DNA from: a bacterium
GTDB taxonomy: Bacteria > Vulcanimicrobiota > JABDET01
Direction of reading: 5' to 3'
Assembly (NCBI GenBank): GCA_021817145.1
Contig: JAKAVV010000015.1
Coordinates: 1 to 62,201 of the forward strand
DNA: 62,201 nt
Part shown: piece after piece, positions 38,395-46,610 of the stretch
Position numbering within the stretch: position 1 is the stretch's first letter
Layout of the letters: each line of letters starts with the position of its first letter
Notes under the pieces: generated by a model
The model's database searches: none
The model's input: the letters and a program-made list of their open reading frames with translations, nothing else
Told to the model about the DNA's origin: nothing
Translations under genes and position numbers: made by a program

Positions 38395-39912
38395 TTGAAA
38401 TTGGGGAATCTACTGTCCACCTTCTTGTCGAAAGAAAAAGGATTAAGGATATTTTACTCTTTATTATCTGGAATTTTACTAATTTTGTCGTTTCCCCCGT
38501 TTAATTTTTTTCCGTTTGCCTGGGCTGCTTTTATTCCGCTGTTTTTTTCTATTCAAAATAAATCTCGCTCAACAGCCTCATTTTTAATTGGCGTTTCGTT
38601 TTTTCTTTTTTTGGGTGAATTTTTATTTCCATTGAGCCTTTATGCTTGGTGGGCTTGGCTTGGCGCCGCTTTGTATGGATTTTTACTGTTTACTATCTGG
38701 GGATGGATGGTTTATCCTCTTTTGAATTGTTCTCGTTTTTCATTGTTTCAAGTTCTAGCCGTCTCTTCTGCTTATATTTGTCTGCAGATTTTTGCAGGTT
38801 TAGGCCCTTTGGCATTTCCATGGGTGGATTTGGGATATTCTCAGTGGAAATTCTTACCTATTGTTCAAATCACAAGTCTTATTGGAGTGAATGGATTAAG
38901 TTTTTTCATTATTTTCTGTAATTTGCTTTTATACTGGGGGATAAAAGAAAAAAAGTTTCTATTTTTTGTTTTAGGACTCTTATGTTTTTTTCTTCCCACT
39001 TTGTTTGGGATAGTTCGACTTCAAGAGAAAATAACGGGTAAAACGGTAACAGCAGCATTGATCCAGACCGATGATCATAAAACTTTTAAGTGGAGTTATC
39101 AAGATTTTCAAAATTCGCTTATTGAATTAAATCATCTCATTTTAAAATCAAAGCAGTCTCACCCTGATTTAATCATTCTTCCTGAAACCGCTGTTGCGAG
39201 TTATTTAAACGAAAATACGGCTGCTCGGAATTTGGTGAGAAGTTGGGCATTGAAAACAAAAACCTATCTCATTGTTGGAACTCTTTTGAAAGAAAATGGG
39301 TCTCCTAAAAATTCCCTTGTTTTGGTTAAACCCAATGGCGCTTGGAATCAGAAGTATATTAAAATCTGGCTTGTCCCTTTTGGGGAATATGTCCCTGACT
39401 TTTTTAAACCTCTAAAACAGTTTATTCCTGTTTTAAGGAATTTAGCGAATATTAAACCAGGTAAAAAGTTAGGAATTTTTCATTTTCCAGAAGGGGAATT
39501 TGGAGTGATGATCTGTTACGAGTCTTCTTTTGGTTGGATTTCCAGGAAATTGACTTTAGATGGCGCAAAATTTTTAGTGGTTTCAAGCAATGACGCCTGG
39601 TTTGAAAAAACTCCTGCCCAGCAGATTCATGCTTCTATGGCTGTCTTCCGCGCTGTTGAAAACAAAAGAAGTTTTGTTCAGGTTGGAAATACCGGGATTT
39701 CCTGCGTGATCAATCCCTTGGGAAGAATTCTTCTTTGGTCCCAGCCTGAAAAAAGTGAAGTTTTAATTGCTAGAATCCCCCTTGAATCAGGATTAACTGT
39801 GTATGACTTTATCGGCAGATTTCTATCCTATTTCTGGGTTTTAGGAACAATCGTGATAAGCATATTTGTCTTTGCGCATCAGGGGGCTTCCGAGCATATC
39901 ACTGAAACGTAA
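38395..39912 (+). CDS. lnt: Apolipoprotein N-acyltransferase
   Basis: 505 residues. It adds the third acyl chain to the N-terminal Cys of lipoproteins in the inner membrane. Six to seven membrane segments in residues 1-205 (GILLILSFPPFNFFPFAWAAFIPLFF at the start) precede a nitrilase-like domain with the triad: Glu in LIILPETAVASY, Lys in YIKIWLVPFGEYVP, Cys in GVMICYESSF. A final membrane helix closes the protein. The TTG at 38395 is taken as start; no good ribosome site is visible and translation may be coupled to the HDOD gene. Its presence implies a lipoprotein-rich outer membrane. Confidence 0.94.
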   Translation: MKLGNLLSTFLSKEKGLRIFYSLLSGILLILSFPPFNFFPFAWAAFIPLFFSIQNKSRSTASFLIGVSFFLFLGEFLFPLSLYAWWAWLGAALYGFLLFTIWGWMVYPLLNCSRFSLFQVLAVSSAYICLQIFAGLGPLAFPWVDLGYSQWKFLPIVQITSLIGVNGLSFFIIFCNLLLYWGIKEKKFLFFVLGLLCFFLPTLFGIVRLQEKITGKTVTAALIQTDDHKTFKWSYQDFQNSLIELNHLILKSKQSHPDLIILPETAVASYLNENTAARNLVRSWALKTKTYLIVGTLLKENGSPKNSLVLVKPNGAWNQKYIKIWLVPFGEYVPDFFKPLKQFIPVLRNLANIKPGKKLGIFHFPEGEFGVMICYESSFGWISRKLTLDGAKFLVVSSNDAWFEKTPAQQIHASMAVFRAVENKRSFVQVGNTGISCVINPLGRILLWSQPEKSEVLIARIPLESGLTVYDFIGRFLSYFWVLGTIVISIFVFAHQGASEHITET

Positions 39913-39923
39913 ATCTTCTGCCA

Positions 39924-39952
39924 ACAGAAAAAGGGCTCCTTTTTAAGGAGCC
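39924..39952 (-). terminator. Rho-independent terminator of the aromatic-repeat gene
   Basis: On the minus strand: GGCTCCTT-AAA-AAGGAGCC (39934-39952) followed by CTTTTTCTG, 31 bp after the stop at 39983. The stem also lies just downstream of lnt on the other strand, where no T-run follows. Confidence 0.85.
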
Positions 39953-39982
39953 TCAGTGGTTTTGAAACTGAAGGAGGTGAAT

Positions 39983-42025
39983 CTATCGAATGAAGGTGAA
40001 ATTCACAGGTCTTGCCTCTATATGGTTTCCGTCTTGATTAGCATAATATTGATAATAAGCTGCTTGAGTTGAATCATTGAACGCTAGAGTTGACTCTGTT
40101 TGGGCGTTTTGAGAATCCGCATTGGCTTGAGCATTCGCCTGGTTTTCTTCATTGGTATAGCTATTTGCTTGAATATTGTCACTGGCATATTGATTGTTAT
40201 AAGTGTTGTATTGGCTGAGGTAATTATTAGCGGAAGCGGTGTCGCTGTTGTATTGGCTGAGGTAATTATTAGCGGAAGCGGTATCGCTGTTGTATTGGCT
40301 GAGGTAATTATTAGCGGAAGCGGTATCGCTGTTGTATTGGCTGAGGTAATTGTTGGCAGCTGCGGTGTCATTCTGATAAACTAAATATTCTGAATTGGCA
40401 TTAGTCCCTTCAGAATTAGCCAAGGTCTGATAATAGGATGAGGAGGAGAGATTATTCTGATAAGCGGAGTATTCGTTATTACCCCAGCTTAAATACTGTT
40501 GATATCCAGTATAATCGTTTCCAGCGATATTGAACCAATAATTAGCGTTTCCAAACCAAGAATCAGCCACTCCTTGATAGAGATCTGCCCAGTATTGGTA
40601 ATTGTTGGCTGTTCCATTGTAATAATTGGCATAGTATTGATCGTAATTTGCCCAGTATTGATAATTATCAGCGATTCCATAATAATTATCAGCGATTCCC
40701 TGGTCATTACTGGCTATCCCATTGTAATAGTTCCCCCACCATTGGTTATTATTTCCCCAACTTTGATAAACGTCAGCCCAGTATTGGTAATTGTTGGCTG
40801 TTCCGGAGTAATAATTGGCTAGATAAGCGTACCATCCATTATAGACCCATTCTTGAGTCATATACCATCCTACACTCCAGTACCACCCCCAATTCCAGTA
40901 TCCATAATAATTTTGTGTCCATTCCCATGAAACAACCCATTCCGTTGTCCAGTATCCACCACAGGACCATCCGCAAGACTGGTAAACCCAAATTTGATGC
41001 CATACAGGGCGATAAGCCCAGTACCACCCTTGAGTCCAGTACCATCCTAAAACTTCATGCCATCCATAAGTCCATGCCCATTCTAACTGCCAGATCTGGC
41101 TTCTGTAATAGTTAGCTAGAGATGAGTAATAGTTTGATAGATTTCTATCATTGTTTGCTACTCCATAATAATAATTTGCGGTAGAAAAATAGCTGCTTGC
41201 GATTCCTCGATAATAGTTCGCCTGCCATTGATAATTGTTTCCAATTCCTCGATAATAATTGGCTGTTCCTTGGTTTGAATTCGCCCAAGCTTGATAATTT
41301 CTGGCAGTGGAATAGTAATAATTTGCCCACCATTGGTCGCCACTAGCAGTTTGTTGATAGTAGTTTCCGATTGATTCGTCATGGTTAGCGGTCCCTGAAG
41401 CATTTTGGTATTGTGAATAATACGAATTAGCCGCTGCTTCATCGCTTTGATATTGTGAATAATCATTATTAGCCGCGTTTTTGTAAGAATTGGCTTGGGA
41501 TTGGTACTGAGACTGCGCAGAAAGGTCATTTTTGTAATTCTGATAAGCGGTATTGGCATTAGAGGTTGCCGTGTTAGAGTTAGACTTAGCGGTATTGGCT
41601 GCAGAGGTAGCGCTGTTATAGTTAGATTGAGCGGTATTGGCTGCAGAGGTAGCGCTGTTATAGTTAGAGTGAGCGGTATTGGCGTTAGAGTTGGCGTTTT
41701 CGTAGTTAGATTGAGCTGTATTGGCATTTTGTTTATCTTGATTCGCTTTGCTCTTATAATTAGAAGCTTGGGTGGCATCTTGGTTGGCTGCATTCTTTTC
41801 TTGGTTGGCTGCCTGGCTGTCCTTGTTGGCTGCAATTGAAGCCTGTTGGGCTGCCTGATTTTGCTGTTCAGCCAAGTTTTGGTAATATTGACCCCAGTTT
41901 ACAGCTGAATAGGCGGGAAGGGTTGAAGCGCTTATAAAGGCGAGCAGCAAAATAGAAGCGCTGCCTCGTTTTAACCTTTGCCAAAATCTGTCTCTTTTTC
42001 TTGTGTTAGATTTACCCTTAAACAT
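39983..42025 (-). CDS. Secreted heptad-repeat protein extremely rich in Tyr, Trp, Asn, Gln and Ala
   Basis: 680 residues with GGGAGG 7 bp before the ATG. Signal peptide (GSASILLLAFISASTLPAYSA). Almost the whole mature chain follows a 7-residue period. N-terminal part (45-210): 14-residue units like ANTAQSNYNSATSA. Middle (210-310 and 390-510): units such as ANYYNGT and ADLYQGV, with Ala at one core position and Tyr/Trp at the other. Centre (about 315-390): Trp/Tyr-rich non-repeated stretch (WTYGWHEVLGWYWTQGWYW) with one CGWSCGG. C-terminal part: four 14-residue units SQYNSDTASANNYL. This suggests a long antiparallel coiled-coil hairpin with an aromatic tip. No family recognised. It has its own terminator and a double operator motif upstream. 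Confidence 0.85.
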   Translation of the reverse strand: MFKGKSNTRKRDRFWQRLKRGSASILLLAFISASTLPAYSAVNWGQYYQNLAEQQNQAAQQASIAANKDSQAANQEKNAANQDATQASNYKSKANQDKQNANTAQSNYENANSNANTAHSNYNSATSAANTAQSNYNSATSAANTAKSNSNTATSNANTAYQNYKNDLSAQSQYQSQANSYKNAANNDYSQYQSDEAAANSYYSQYQNASGTANHDESIGNYYQQTASGDQWWANYYYSTARNYQAWANSNQGTANYYRGIGNNYQWQANYYRGIASSYFSTANYYYGVANNDRNLSNYYSSLANYYRSQIWQLEWAWTYGWHEVLGWYWTQGWYWAYRPVWHQIWVYQSCGWSCGGYWTTEWVVSWEWTQNYYGYWNWGWYWSVGWYMTQEWVYNGWYAYLANYYSGTANNYQYWADVYQSWGNNNQWWGNYYNGIASNDQGIADNYYGIADNYQYWANYDQYYANYYNGTANNYQYWADLYQGVADSWFGNANYWFNIAGNDYTGYQQYLSWGNNEYSAYQNNLSSSSYYQTLANSEGTNANSEYLVYQNDTAAANNYLSQYNSDTASANNYLSQYNSDTASANNYLSQYNSDTASANNYLSQYNTYNNQYASDNIQANSYTNEENQANAQANADSQNAQTESTLAFNDSTQAAYYQYYANQDGNHIEARPVNFTFIR
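40208..40375. repeat. 42-bp tandem repeats (four copies)
   Basis: Units start at 40208, 40250, 40292 and 40334 with GTATTGGCTGAGGTAATT; the first three are nearly identical and the last has diverged. Each encodes 14 residues (two heptads) of the aromatic-repeat protein. Near-identity at DNA level indicates recent duplication. Confidence 0.9.
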
Positions 42026-42091
42026 AAATCTACCTCCCAGGTCCTGGATAAATTCATTATATCACTAATTTGTAAAAAAGTGTTTGCCAAA

Positions 42092-42131
42092 TTGTTAACA
42101 ATTGTAAATTTTTGTTAACAATTGTAAATTT
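42092..42131. promoter_or_regulatory. Operator-like motif copies 3 and 4 (perfect 20-bp tandem)
   Basis: TTGTTAACAATTGTAAATTT occurs at 42092-42111 and again, identical, at 42112-42131. The first copy overlaps the 14-bp palindrome AATTGTTAACAATT. It lies 67 bp upstream of the aromatic-repeat gene start (minus strand) and downstream of the stop of the convergent-side gene at 42167, so it can only serve the former. Related motifs: 4995-5058 and 24868-24890. Confidence 0.65.
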
Positions 42132-42166
42132 TTTACTCTTTGCAATCTTGCTTGCAGCTCAGGAAA

Positions 42167-43462
42167 TCAACTCGTCTTTTTTTCTATTTCCAGCTTAACG
42201 AGCAAATTTTCAAGATACTTGATTGTTTCGTCTGCCTGCACTCCTTTTGCAAGGGTATCGGCAAGACAGAGAAAAATCAGTTCTTTTTGATATGGGTGAA
42301 TCTCCCGAAAAAGACGGGTGACTGCAGCTTTGGAAGTTTTAGGGCTGCGGGCTAGTTGGGCAGGCCTTAAATGGTTTCGGATAAGTAAAGAAAAGAACTG
42401 GATCTCTTTTACGCTTAAACGAAATCGTTTCCCTAAAGATTTGATAAGTTGCTCCCCGACTGCTTCATGCTGATAAAAATGGATTTCTCCATGTTCATCC
42501 GTACGAAAAGTGGAGGGTTTCCCTAAATCATGAAATAAAGCCGCAAATTTCAATCCTGATTCTTGGGTTCGTTCTCCTGATAAAATAAGGTTCTTTTCAG
42601 GGTAATCTTTTTCCAGCAGCAGGTTTTCCAAGTGATGGATGGTTTCTAAAGAATGTATCCAAACAGAATATTTATGATATCGTGGATTTTGGTTCATTTT
42701 TTTCATGGGCAGGATCTCGGGAAATACAATATCCAAGATCCCAGCGCTGTCCATTTTGCATAACCAGTGGTAAGATTCTGGGGCAGAGAGAATTTTAAAG
42801 AGTTCATCTCGGATCCGTTCAATGGAAACAGAGTGCAGAAGAGGAGCCATTTCTTTTATGATTTTTTCCGTTTTTTCTTCGACGGAGAAATTTAAGAGAG
42901 CCGCGAATCGAAAAGCTCTCAGAATTCGAAGAGGATCCTCTTTCAAGCGATCTGAACTCAATGTCCGTATGATTTTGTTCTGCAAATCTTCAATCCCATT
43001 CTGAGGATCAAGAAAATGAAAAGAACCTGTAAGAACCCCTTCCAGATCCACGGCGACAGCATTGATTGGAAGCTCTCTTTTTAAAAGATTTTCTTCCACG
43101 CTTTTTTCTTCGCAGGGAGAGAGGTCAAAGGAGATTTTCTGCGGTTTTGAAATAAGGCGGAAAAGGTTCCGTTCTTTATCTAAAGTAACAATTGTTATGT
43201 CAGGATTGGTGGAAACGCTCTCTAAAAATGCGTAAAGGTTTCCATGCAAAAGAAGATCCACTTCATGAAAAGGGATCGAAAGAATGGCATTTCTGACACA
43301 TCCGCCAACCAGAAAAAGCCTGCTGCCCTGAAGTTTAGCGATTTGATTAAAGGCTGTTAAAAATTGGGAAGAAGGGTGGTTTGCAAAAGCTTCCTGAAAT
43401 TTTAGATTTTTCTCTGAATCGCTTCCACTCATTTCTTGCAGCTGGGAACAAATCCCTTTCAT
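42167..43462 (-). CDS. Poly(A) polymerase / CCA-adding enzyme family nucleotidyltransferase with HD domain
   Basis: 431 residues. N-terminal nucleotidyltransferase head FLVGGCVRNAILSIPFHEVDLLLHG, neck DPLRILRAFRFAALLNFSVEEKTEKII (conserved RNA/nucleotide-binding helix) and C-terminal HD domain FAALFHDLGKPSTFRTDEHGEIHFYQHEAVGEQ. Family enzymes add CCA or A residues to RNA 3' ends. Two normally invariant Asp positions differ: the DxD of the head reads E-V-D and the RRDFTINA motif reads KRELPINA; R-D after GG is R-N. Glu can replace Asp in metal binding, so activity is uncertain. Downstream of the pseudopilin gene with a 4-bp overlap. Confidence 0.83.
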   Translation of the reverse strand: MKGICSQLQEMSGSDSEKNLKFQEAFANHPSSQFLTAFNQIAKLQGSRLFLVGGCVRNAILSIPFHEVDLLLHGNLYAFLESVSTNPDITIVTLDKERNLFRLISKPQKISFDLSPCEEKSVEENLLKRELPINAVAVDLEGVLTGSFHFLDPQNGIEDLQNKIIRTLSSDRLKEDPLRILRAFRFAALLNFSVEEKTEKIIKEMAPLLHSVSIERIRDELFKILSAPESYHWLCKMDSAGILDIVFPEILPMKKMNQNPRYHKYSVWIHSLETIHHLENLLLEKDYPEKNLILSGERTQESGLKFAALFHDLGKPSTFRTDEHGEIHFYQHEAVGEQLIKSLGKRFRLSVKEIQFFSLLIRNHLRPAQLARSPKTSKAAVTRLFREIHPYQKELIFLCLADTLAKGVQADETIKYLENLLVKLEIEKKTS

Positions 43463-43950
43463 CTTAAACTGATCGTCCCATTGGAATAAACCCAGAGCGT
43501 ATAACTTCCTTCCTGAACCTGAACTGTAATCGGATAGTAAATAAATCCATTTGGATCCTTCTCTTGTTTAAGAGTCGTATCTCCTAAATCCACCATTCCT
43601 GAAGGGGAAAAAACAATCTGTTTTCCGGCTTGAACAACTGTAATTTGAGAGTATATAGAATTAAAATCAACTGTTTTTATGATTGTCTGAGCCCAGGCTC
43701 CATTCTGGCTTTCTGTATCTTCCAGAATCTCGTAAGAATGATTGGTGTTAAAATATAAAGTTGCAGGATACTGAAGTTTTACGGCTTGCAGTCTTATTTG
43801 CCTTAAATCCAGAAAAAGCTGCTGTCTTGCCAATTGGGCATCCATTTTATGTTGATCCGCGATATAATTCGGGATGGCTAAAATGAAAAAAAGAGCGGCA
43901 ATGGTCAGGACCACAAAGAGTTCAATAAGGGTAAATCCATTCTTTTTCAT
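43459..43950 (-). CDS. GspH/FimT-like pseudopilin
   Basis: 163 residues. MKKNGFTLIELFVVLTIAALFFILAIPNYIADQ is a textbook class III prepilin leader (G-FTLIE). The stalk RQQLFLDLRQIRLQAVKLQYPATLYF and the C-terminal GSYTLWVYSNGTISLR are typical of GspH/FimT. ATGA overlap with the GspF gene upstream and with the nucleotidyltransferase downstream. Third pilin-type locus of the window. Confidence 0.87.
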   Translation of the reverse strand: MKKNGFTLIELFVVLTIAALFFILAIPNYIADQHKMDAQLARQQLFLDLRQIRLQAVKLQYPATLYFNTNHSYEILEDTESQNGAWAQTIIKTVDFNSIYSQITVVQAGKQIVFSPSGMVDLGDTTLKQEKDPNGFIYYPITVQVQEGSYTLWVYSNGTISLR

Positions 43951-45179
43951 TTGATTTTCATGATCAGAGTATAAATTGGGTAATACCCGGAAATCACCAC
44001 AAATCCAACAAAAATTCCAAGGGATAGAATAATCATTGGCTCTAAATAACCTAACAATTTAGTCAGATACCCTGAGAGCTCGCTGTCCAAATACTGCGCT
44101 GTTTTCAGCAGCATTTCTGCAAAATCTCCTGTCAGTTCTCCTGTTGTAATCAAAGAGCCGGCAAGTCTTCCACAGAAATAATTATCCACGACAATATCTG
44201 AAAAATTTCCCCCTTCTCTTAGAGCAGCCAGCAGGGGTTTTACAATTTTTTTTTCAAAAAAGCGGTTGGCGCATGCATTATTTGCCAACTGAACAGAAGT
44301 AAGAAGTGGAATCCCCTGGGAGTAAAGATACCCTGTGATTCGGGTAAATCTTGCCATAATCGCATACCTCTTGACTTTTCCAAGAACAGGGAGATCGCAT
44401 AAAAGGGCGTCAAATAAAAAAAAGTATTTTTGAGTGTCAGCAGAACGGGAGGCGAAAAGGATCCTTAAAATCCAAGCGCTTATGAGAACAGTGGTGAGAA
44501 TTGTCAGTAAAACCCAGGGGTTGAAAAGATTTCTAGAAATTTCTATTAAGGTCATTGTTATCCATGGAAGTTGAATCCCCATGCTGCTGAAAAGGTTCGC
44601 TAGTTTAGGGAAAACATAAAGAAACATGATGGAAATGACGGCTAGTCCTGCGATAAAAGTGAAAAAGGGATAAGTTAAAGACTGTTTGATTCGACGAGTC
44701 ATTCTATCTTCTTCTTCCAGATAATCCGCCAGGTTTTTTAAAACTTCTGGGAGAAATCCCCCTTGTTCCCCTGCTGCCACAGAATTAATATAAATAGGTG
44801 AGAAAACTGCTGGGTAAAGCCCTAAGGCTTGTGAAAAGCTGATTCCTCCCACAAAAAGCGAGTGAGTGATTTCTTTGATGATCTCTCTAAAAGTTGGGTT
44901 AGCTTCTGTTTCAGAAAAAAGCTGCAGAGCGGAAAAAATAGGAATTCCAGAATTCAGCATAACATGCAGCTGAGAAGTGAATCGAATGATCTCTTTCTTG
45001 CTGACCCGAAGGGATTCCCAAAACCGTTCAAGTGACCCATGATGGACCTTAGAAATTCGGATTGGGGTTATGCCAGATTCTCTTAATTTTCGAGCCAGCT
45101 CTTCTTCATTGGAAAAATTCAGGCGAAAAGAGTTTCTTTTCCCCATTTTATCTATGGACTCGATTTGAAAGGCAGGCAT
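43947..45179 (-). CDS. GspF/PilC-type inner-membrane platform protein
   Basis: 410 residues, normal length, unlike the fused copy at 15151. The N-terminal cytoplasmic part (FQIESIDKMGKRNSFRLNFSNEEELARKLRE) resembles GspF. Two T2SF domains: SKKEIIRFTSQLHVMLNSGIPIFSALQLFSE with SVAAGEQGGFLPEVLKNLADYLEEE, and KRYAIMARFTRITGYLYSQGIPLLTSVQLA with TTGELTGDFAEMLLKTAQYLD, each followed by membrane helices. It anchors a type II secretion or pilus assembly machine. Divergent from the TolC gene at 45219. Confidence 0.92.
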   Translation of the reverse strand: MPAFQIESIDKMGKRNSFRLNFSNEEELARKLRESGITPIRISKVHHGSLERFWESLRVSKKEIIRFTSQLHVMLNSGIPIFSALQLFSETEANPTFREIIKEITHSLFVGGISFSQALGLYPAVFSPIYINSVAAGEQGGFLPEVLKNLADYLEEEDRMTRRIKQSLTYPFFTFIAGLAVISIMFLYVFPKLANLFSSMGIQLPWITMTLIEISRNLFNPWVLLTILTTVLISAWILRILFASRSADTQKYFFLFDALLCDLPVLGKVKRYAIMARFTRITGYLYSQGIPLLTSVQLANNACANRFFEKKIVKPLLAALREGGNFSDIVVDNYFCGRLAGSLITTGELTGDFAEMLLKTAQYLDSELSGYLTKLLGYLEPMIILSLGIFVGFVVISGYYPIYTLIMKIK

Positions 45180-45218
45180 TACTTTTTCTCTTCTAGAAAC
45201 AAGAAGAAAATACTCCTT

Positions 45219-46523
45219 ATGAGAAAAAGATATAACGCAAAATTTTTCTTTACGTTTCTTTTTTTTGTCTGCTCTTTATTTTATTCTGCCTTTGCTCGCC
45301 CCTTTTTCCCAAAAAGTCAATTGAGCTTGAAAGACTGCATTGCTGTTGGATTAAAACATCAGCCTGATTTAAAAGCTGCTCGAGAAAAACTAAAAGGTTA
45401 TCTGGCTGGTAAAGGGGCTGCTTTAAGTTTTTACTTTCCTCGACTAGAGCTGGATTCTGATTATTTTAGAGGGAACTTTTTTGCGGTTCAGGGTCCTCTT
45501 TCGGAAATTTTTCCAGGAACTTTTACTGTTTACTACACGCAGCTTTCTGCCAGTTATGTGTTTGAAGATTTCGGGAAAAGGTTTGCCAGAGTTGGGAAAT
45601 CTGAAGCCCAGGTTGAGCAGGCAGTGCAAGCCTATCAAAAAGAGAGATTAACGGTTATTTTTCGTATTTCGAAAGCTTATTATCATTTGTTAAAAGCCGA
45701 AGCATTTTTAAAATTAAGGGGGGACGATTTAAAAGAAGCCCAAAAAAACTTGGCATTGGCAGAAGGACTTGTGCAAACAGGGGAGAGGTCAAAAATCGTT
45801 TTGTCTGAAGCGATTGTTTCTCGCGATACAGCCCAGTATGATTTAATCAGAGCAGAACATCAAACTGCTGATGCCGTGGATGATTTAAATCAAGAGATGG
45901 GGGTATCCAATCCACCTGCTTATAAGATTAGAGCAAACTCCTCCATTTTTCCAATAAATTTTACTTTAATGAAAGCTCTCGCTCTTTCTTTTCATCTGAA
46001 CCCTGATCTGCTTGCTCAAAAAGCAAAAGTTAAAGAAGAACAAGCGGAAGTAAATGAATTTACGGCTGAAAAATGGCCTGTTTTATCTGGCAGCGCCAGT
46101 TATGGTTGGGTGGATGAAGTTTTTCCTCCTAAATTTTCAACCTGGAATTTTGGCGTTTCTTTGACCTGGCCCTTTTTTAATGGAGGGTTTCTAAATGAAA
46201 AAATTTCAGAATTTGAAGCTCTAAAGAAAAGAGAAATCGCAAAAGAGAAGGCGCTGATTTTAAAAATTGAAAATAAAGTTGAGCGAAATTATAGAGCTGT
46301 TCAAGATGCCAGATCCGAATTAAAAGCTGCTGAGAGCGAGGTGAAAGCAGCAGAAGAAAATTATCGTCTAACCCTGAAACGATATCAATTGGGTTTAAGT
46401 TCTTCTGCTGCTCTTTCTCTTGCGAGGGCAGGGCTTTCTCTTGCTCGGGCGCATCAAGTTCAGGCATTGTCTCATTTGCGAATGTCGGAAGCAGAGGTTT
46501 ATTATTCCATTGGGATGCCGTAA
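45219..46523 (+). CDS. TolC-family outer-membrane channel protein (1)
   Basis: 434 residues from ATG 45219 (an upstream frame from TTG 45165 would overlap the divergent gene's start). Signal peptide KFFFTFLFFVCSLFYSAFARP. LSLKDCIAVGLKHQPDLKAAREKLKGY and LSLARAGLSLARAHQVQALSHLRMSEAEVYYSIGM are the two TolC-type repeats of helical hairpins; SASYGWVDEVFPPKFSTWNFGVSLTWPFFNGG is the beta-barrel strand region. It forms a trimeric duct for export. First gene of the export operon. Confidence 0.9.
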   Translation: MRKRYNAKFFFTFLFFVCSLFYSAFARPFFPKSQLSLKDCIAVGLKHQPDLKAAREKLKGYLAGKGAALSFYFPRLELDSDYFRGNFFAVQGPLSEIFPGTFTVYYTQLSASYVFEDFGKRFARVGKSEAQVEQAVQAYQKERLTVIFRISKAYYHLLKAEAFLKLRGDDLKEAQKNLALAEGLVQTGERSKIVLSEAIVSRDTAQYDLIRAEHQTADAVDDLNQEMGVSNPPAYKIRANSSIFPINFTLMKALALSFHLNPDLLAQKAKVKEEQAEVNEFTAEKWPVLSGSASYGWVDEVFPPKFSTWNFGVSLTWPFFNGGFLNEKISEFEALKKREIAKEKALILKIENKVERNYRAVQDARSELKAAESEVKAAEENYRLTLKRYQLGLSSSAALSLARAGLSLARAHQVQALSHLRMSEAEVYYSIGMP

Positions 46524-46610
46524 TTTTCACTCTGGAGCGAATCATGAGTCTGTCTATGAATTTCTCAAGGAGGATCTTTATTGTTAAACCCGAATCCTTA
46601 AACAATTGAA

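Noticed and set aside
41158-41835. 225-codon minus-strand frame and a plus-strand frame over the aromatic-repeat gene
   Set aside because: Repeat-driven open frames in other phases, without ribosome site; the main frame has a signal peptide, a good ribosome site and a terminator.
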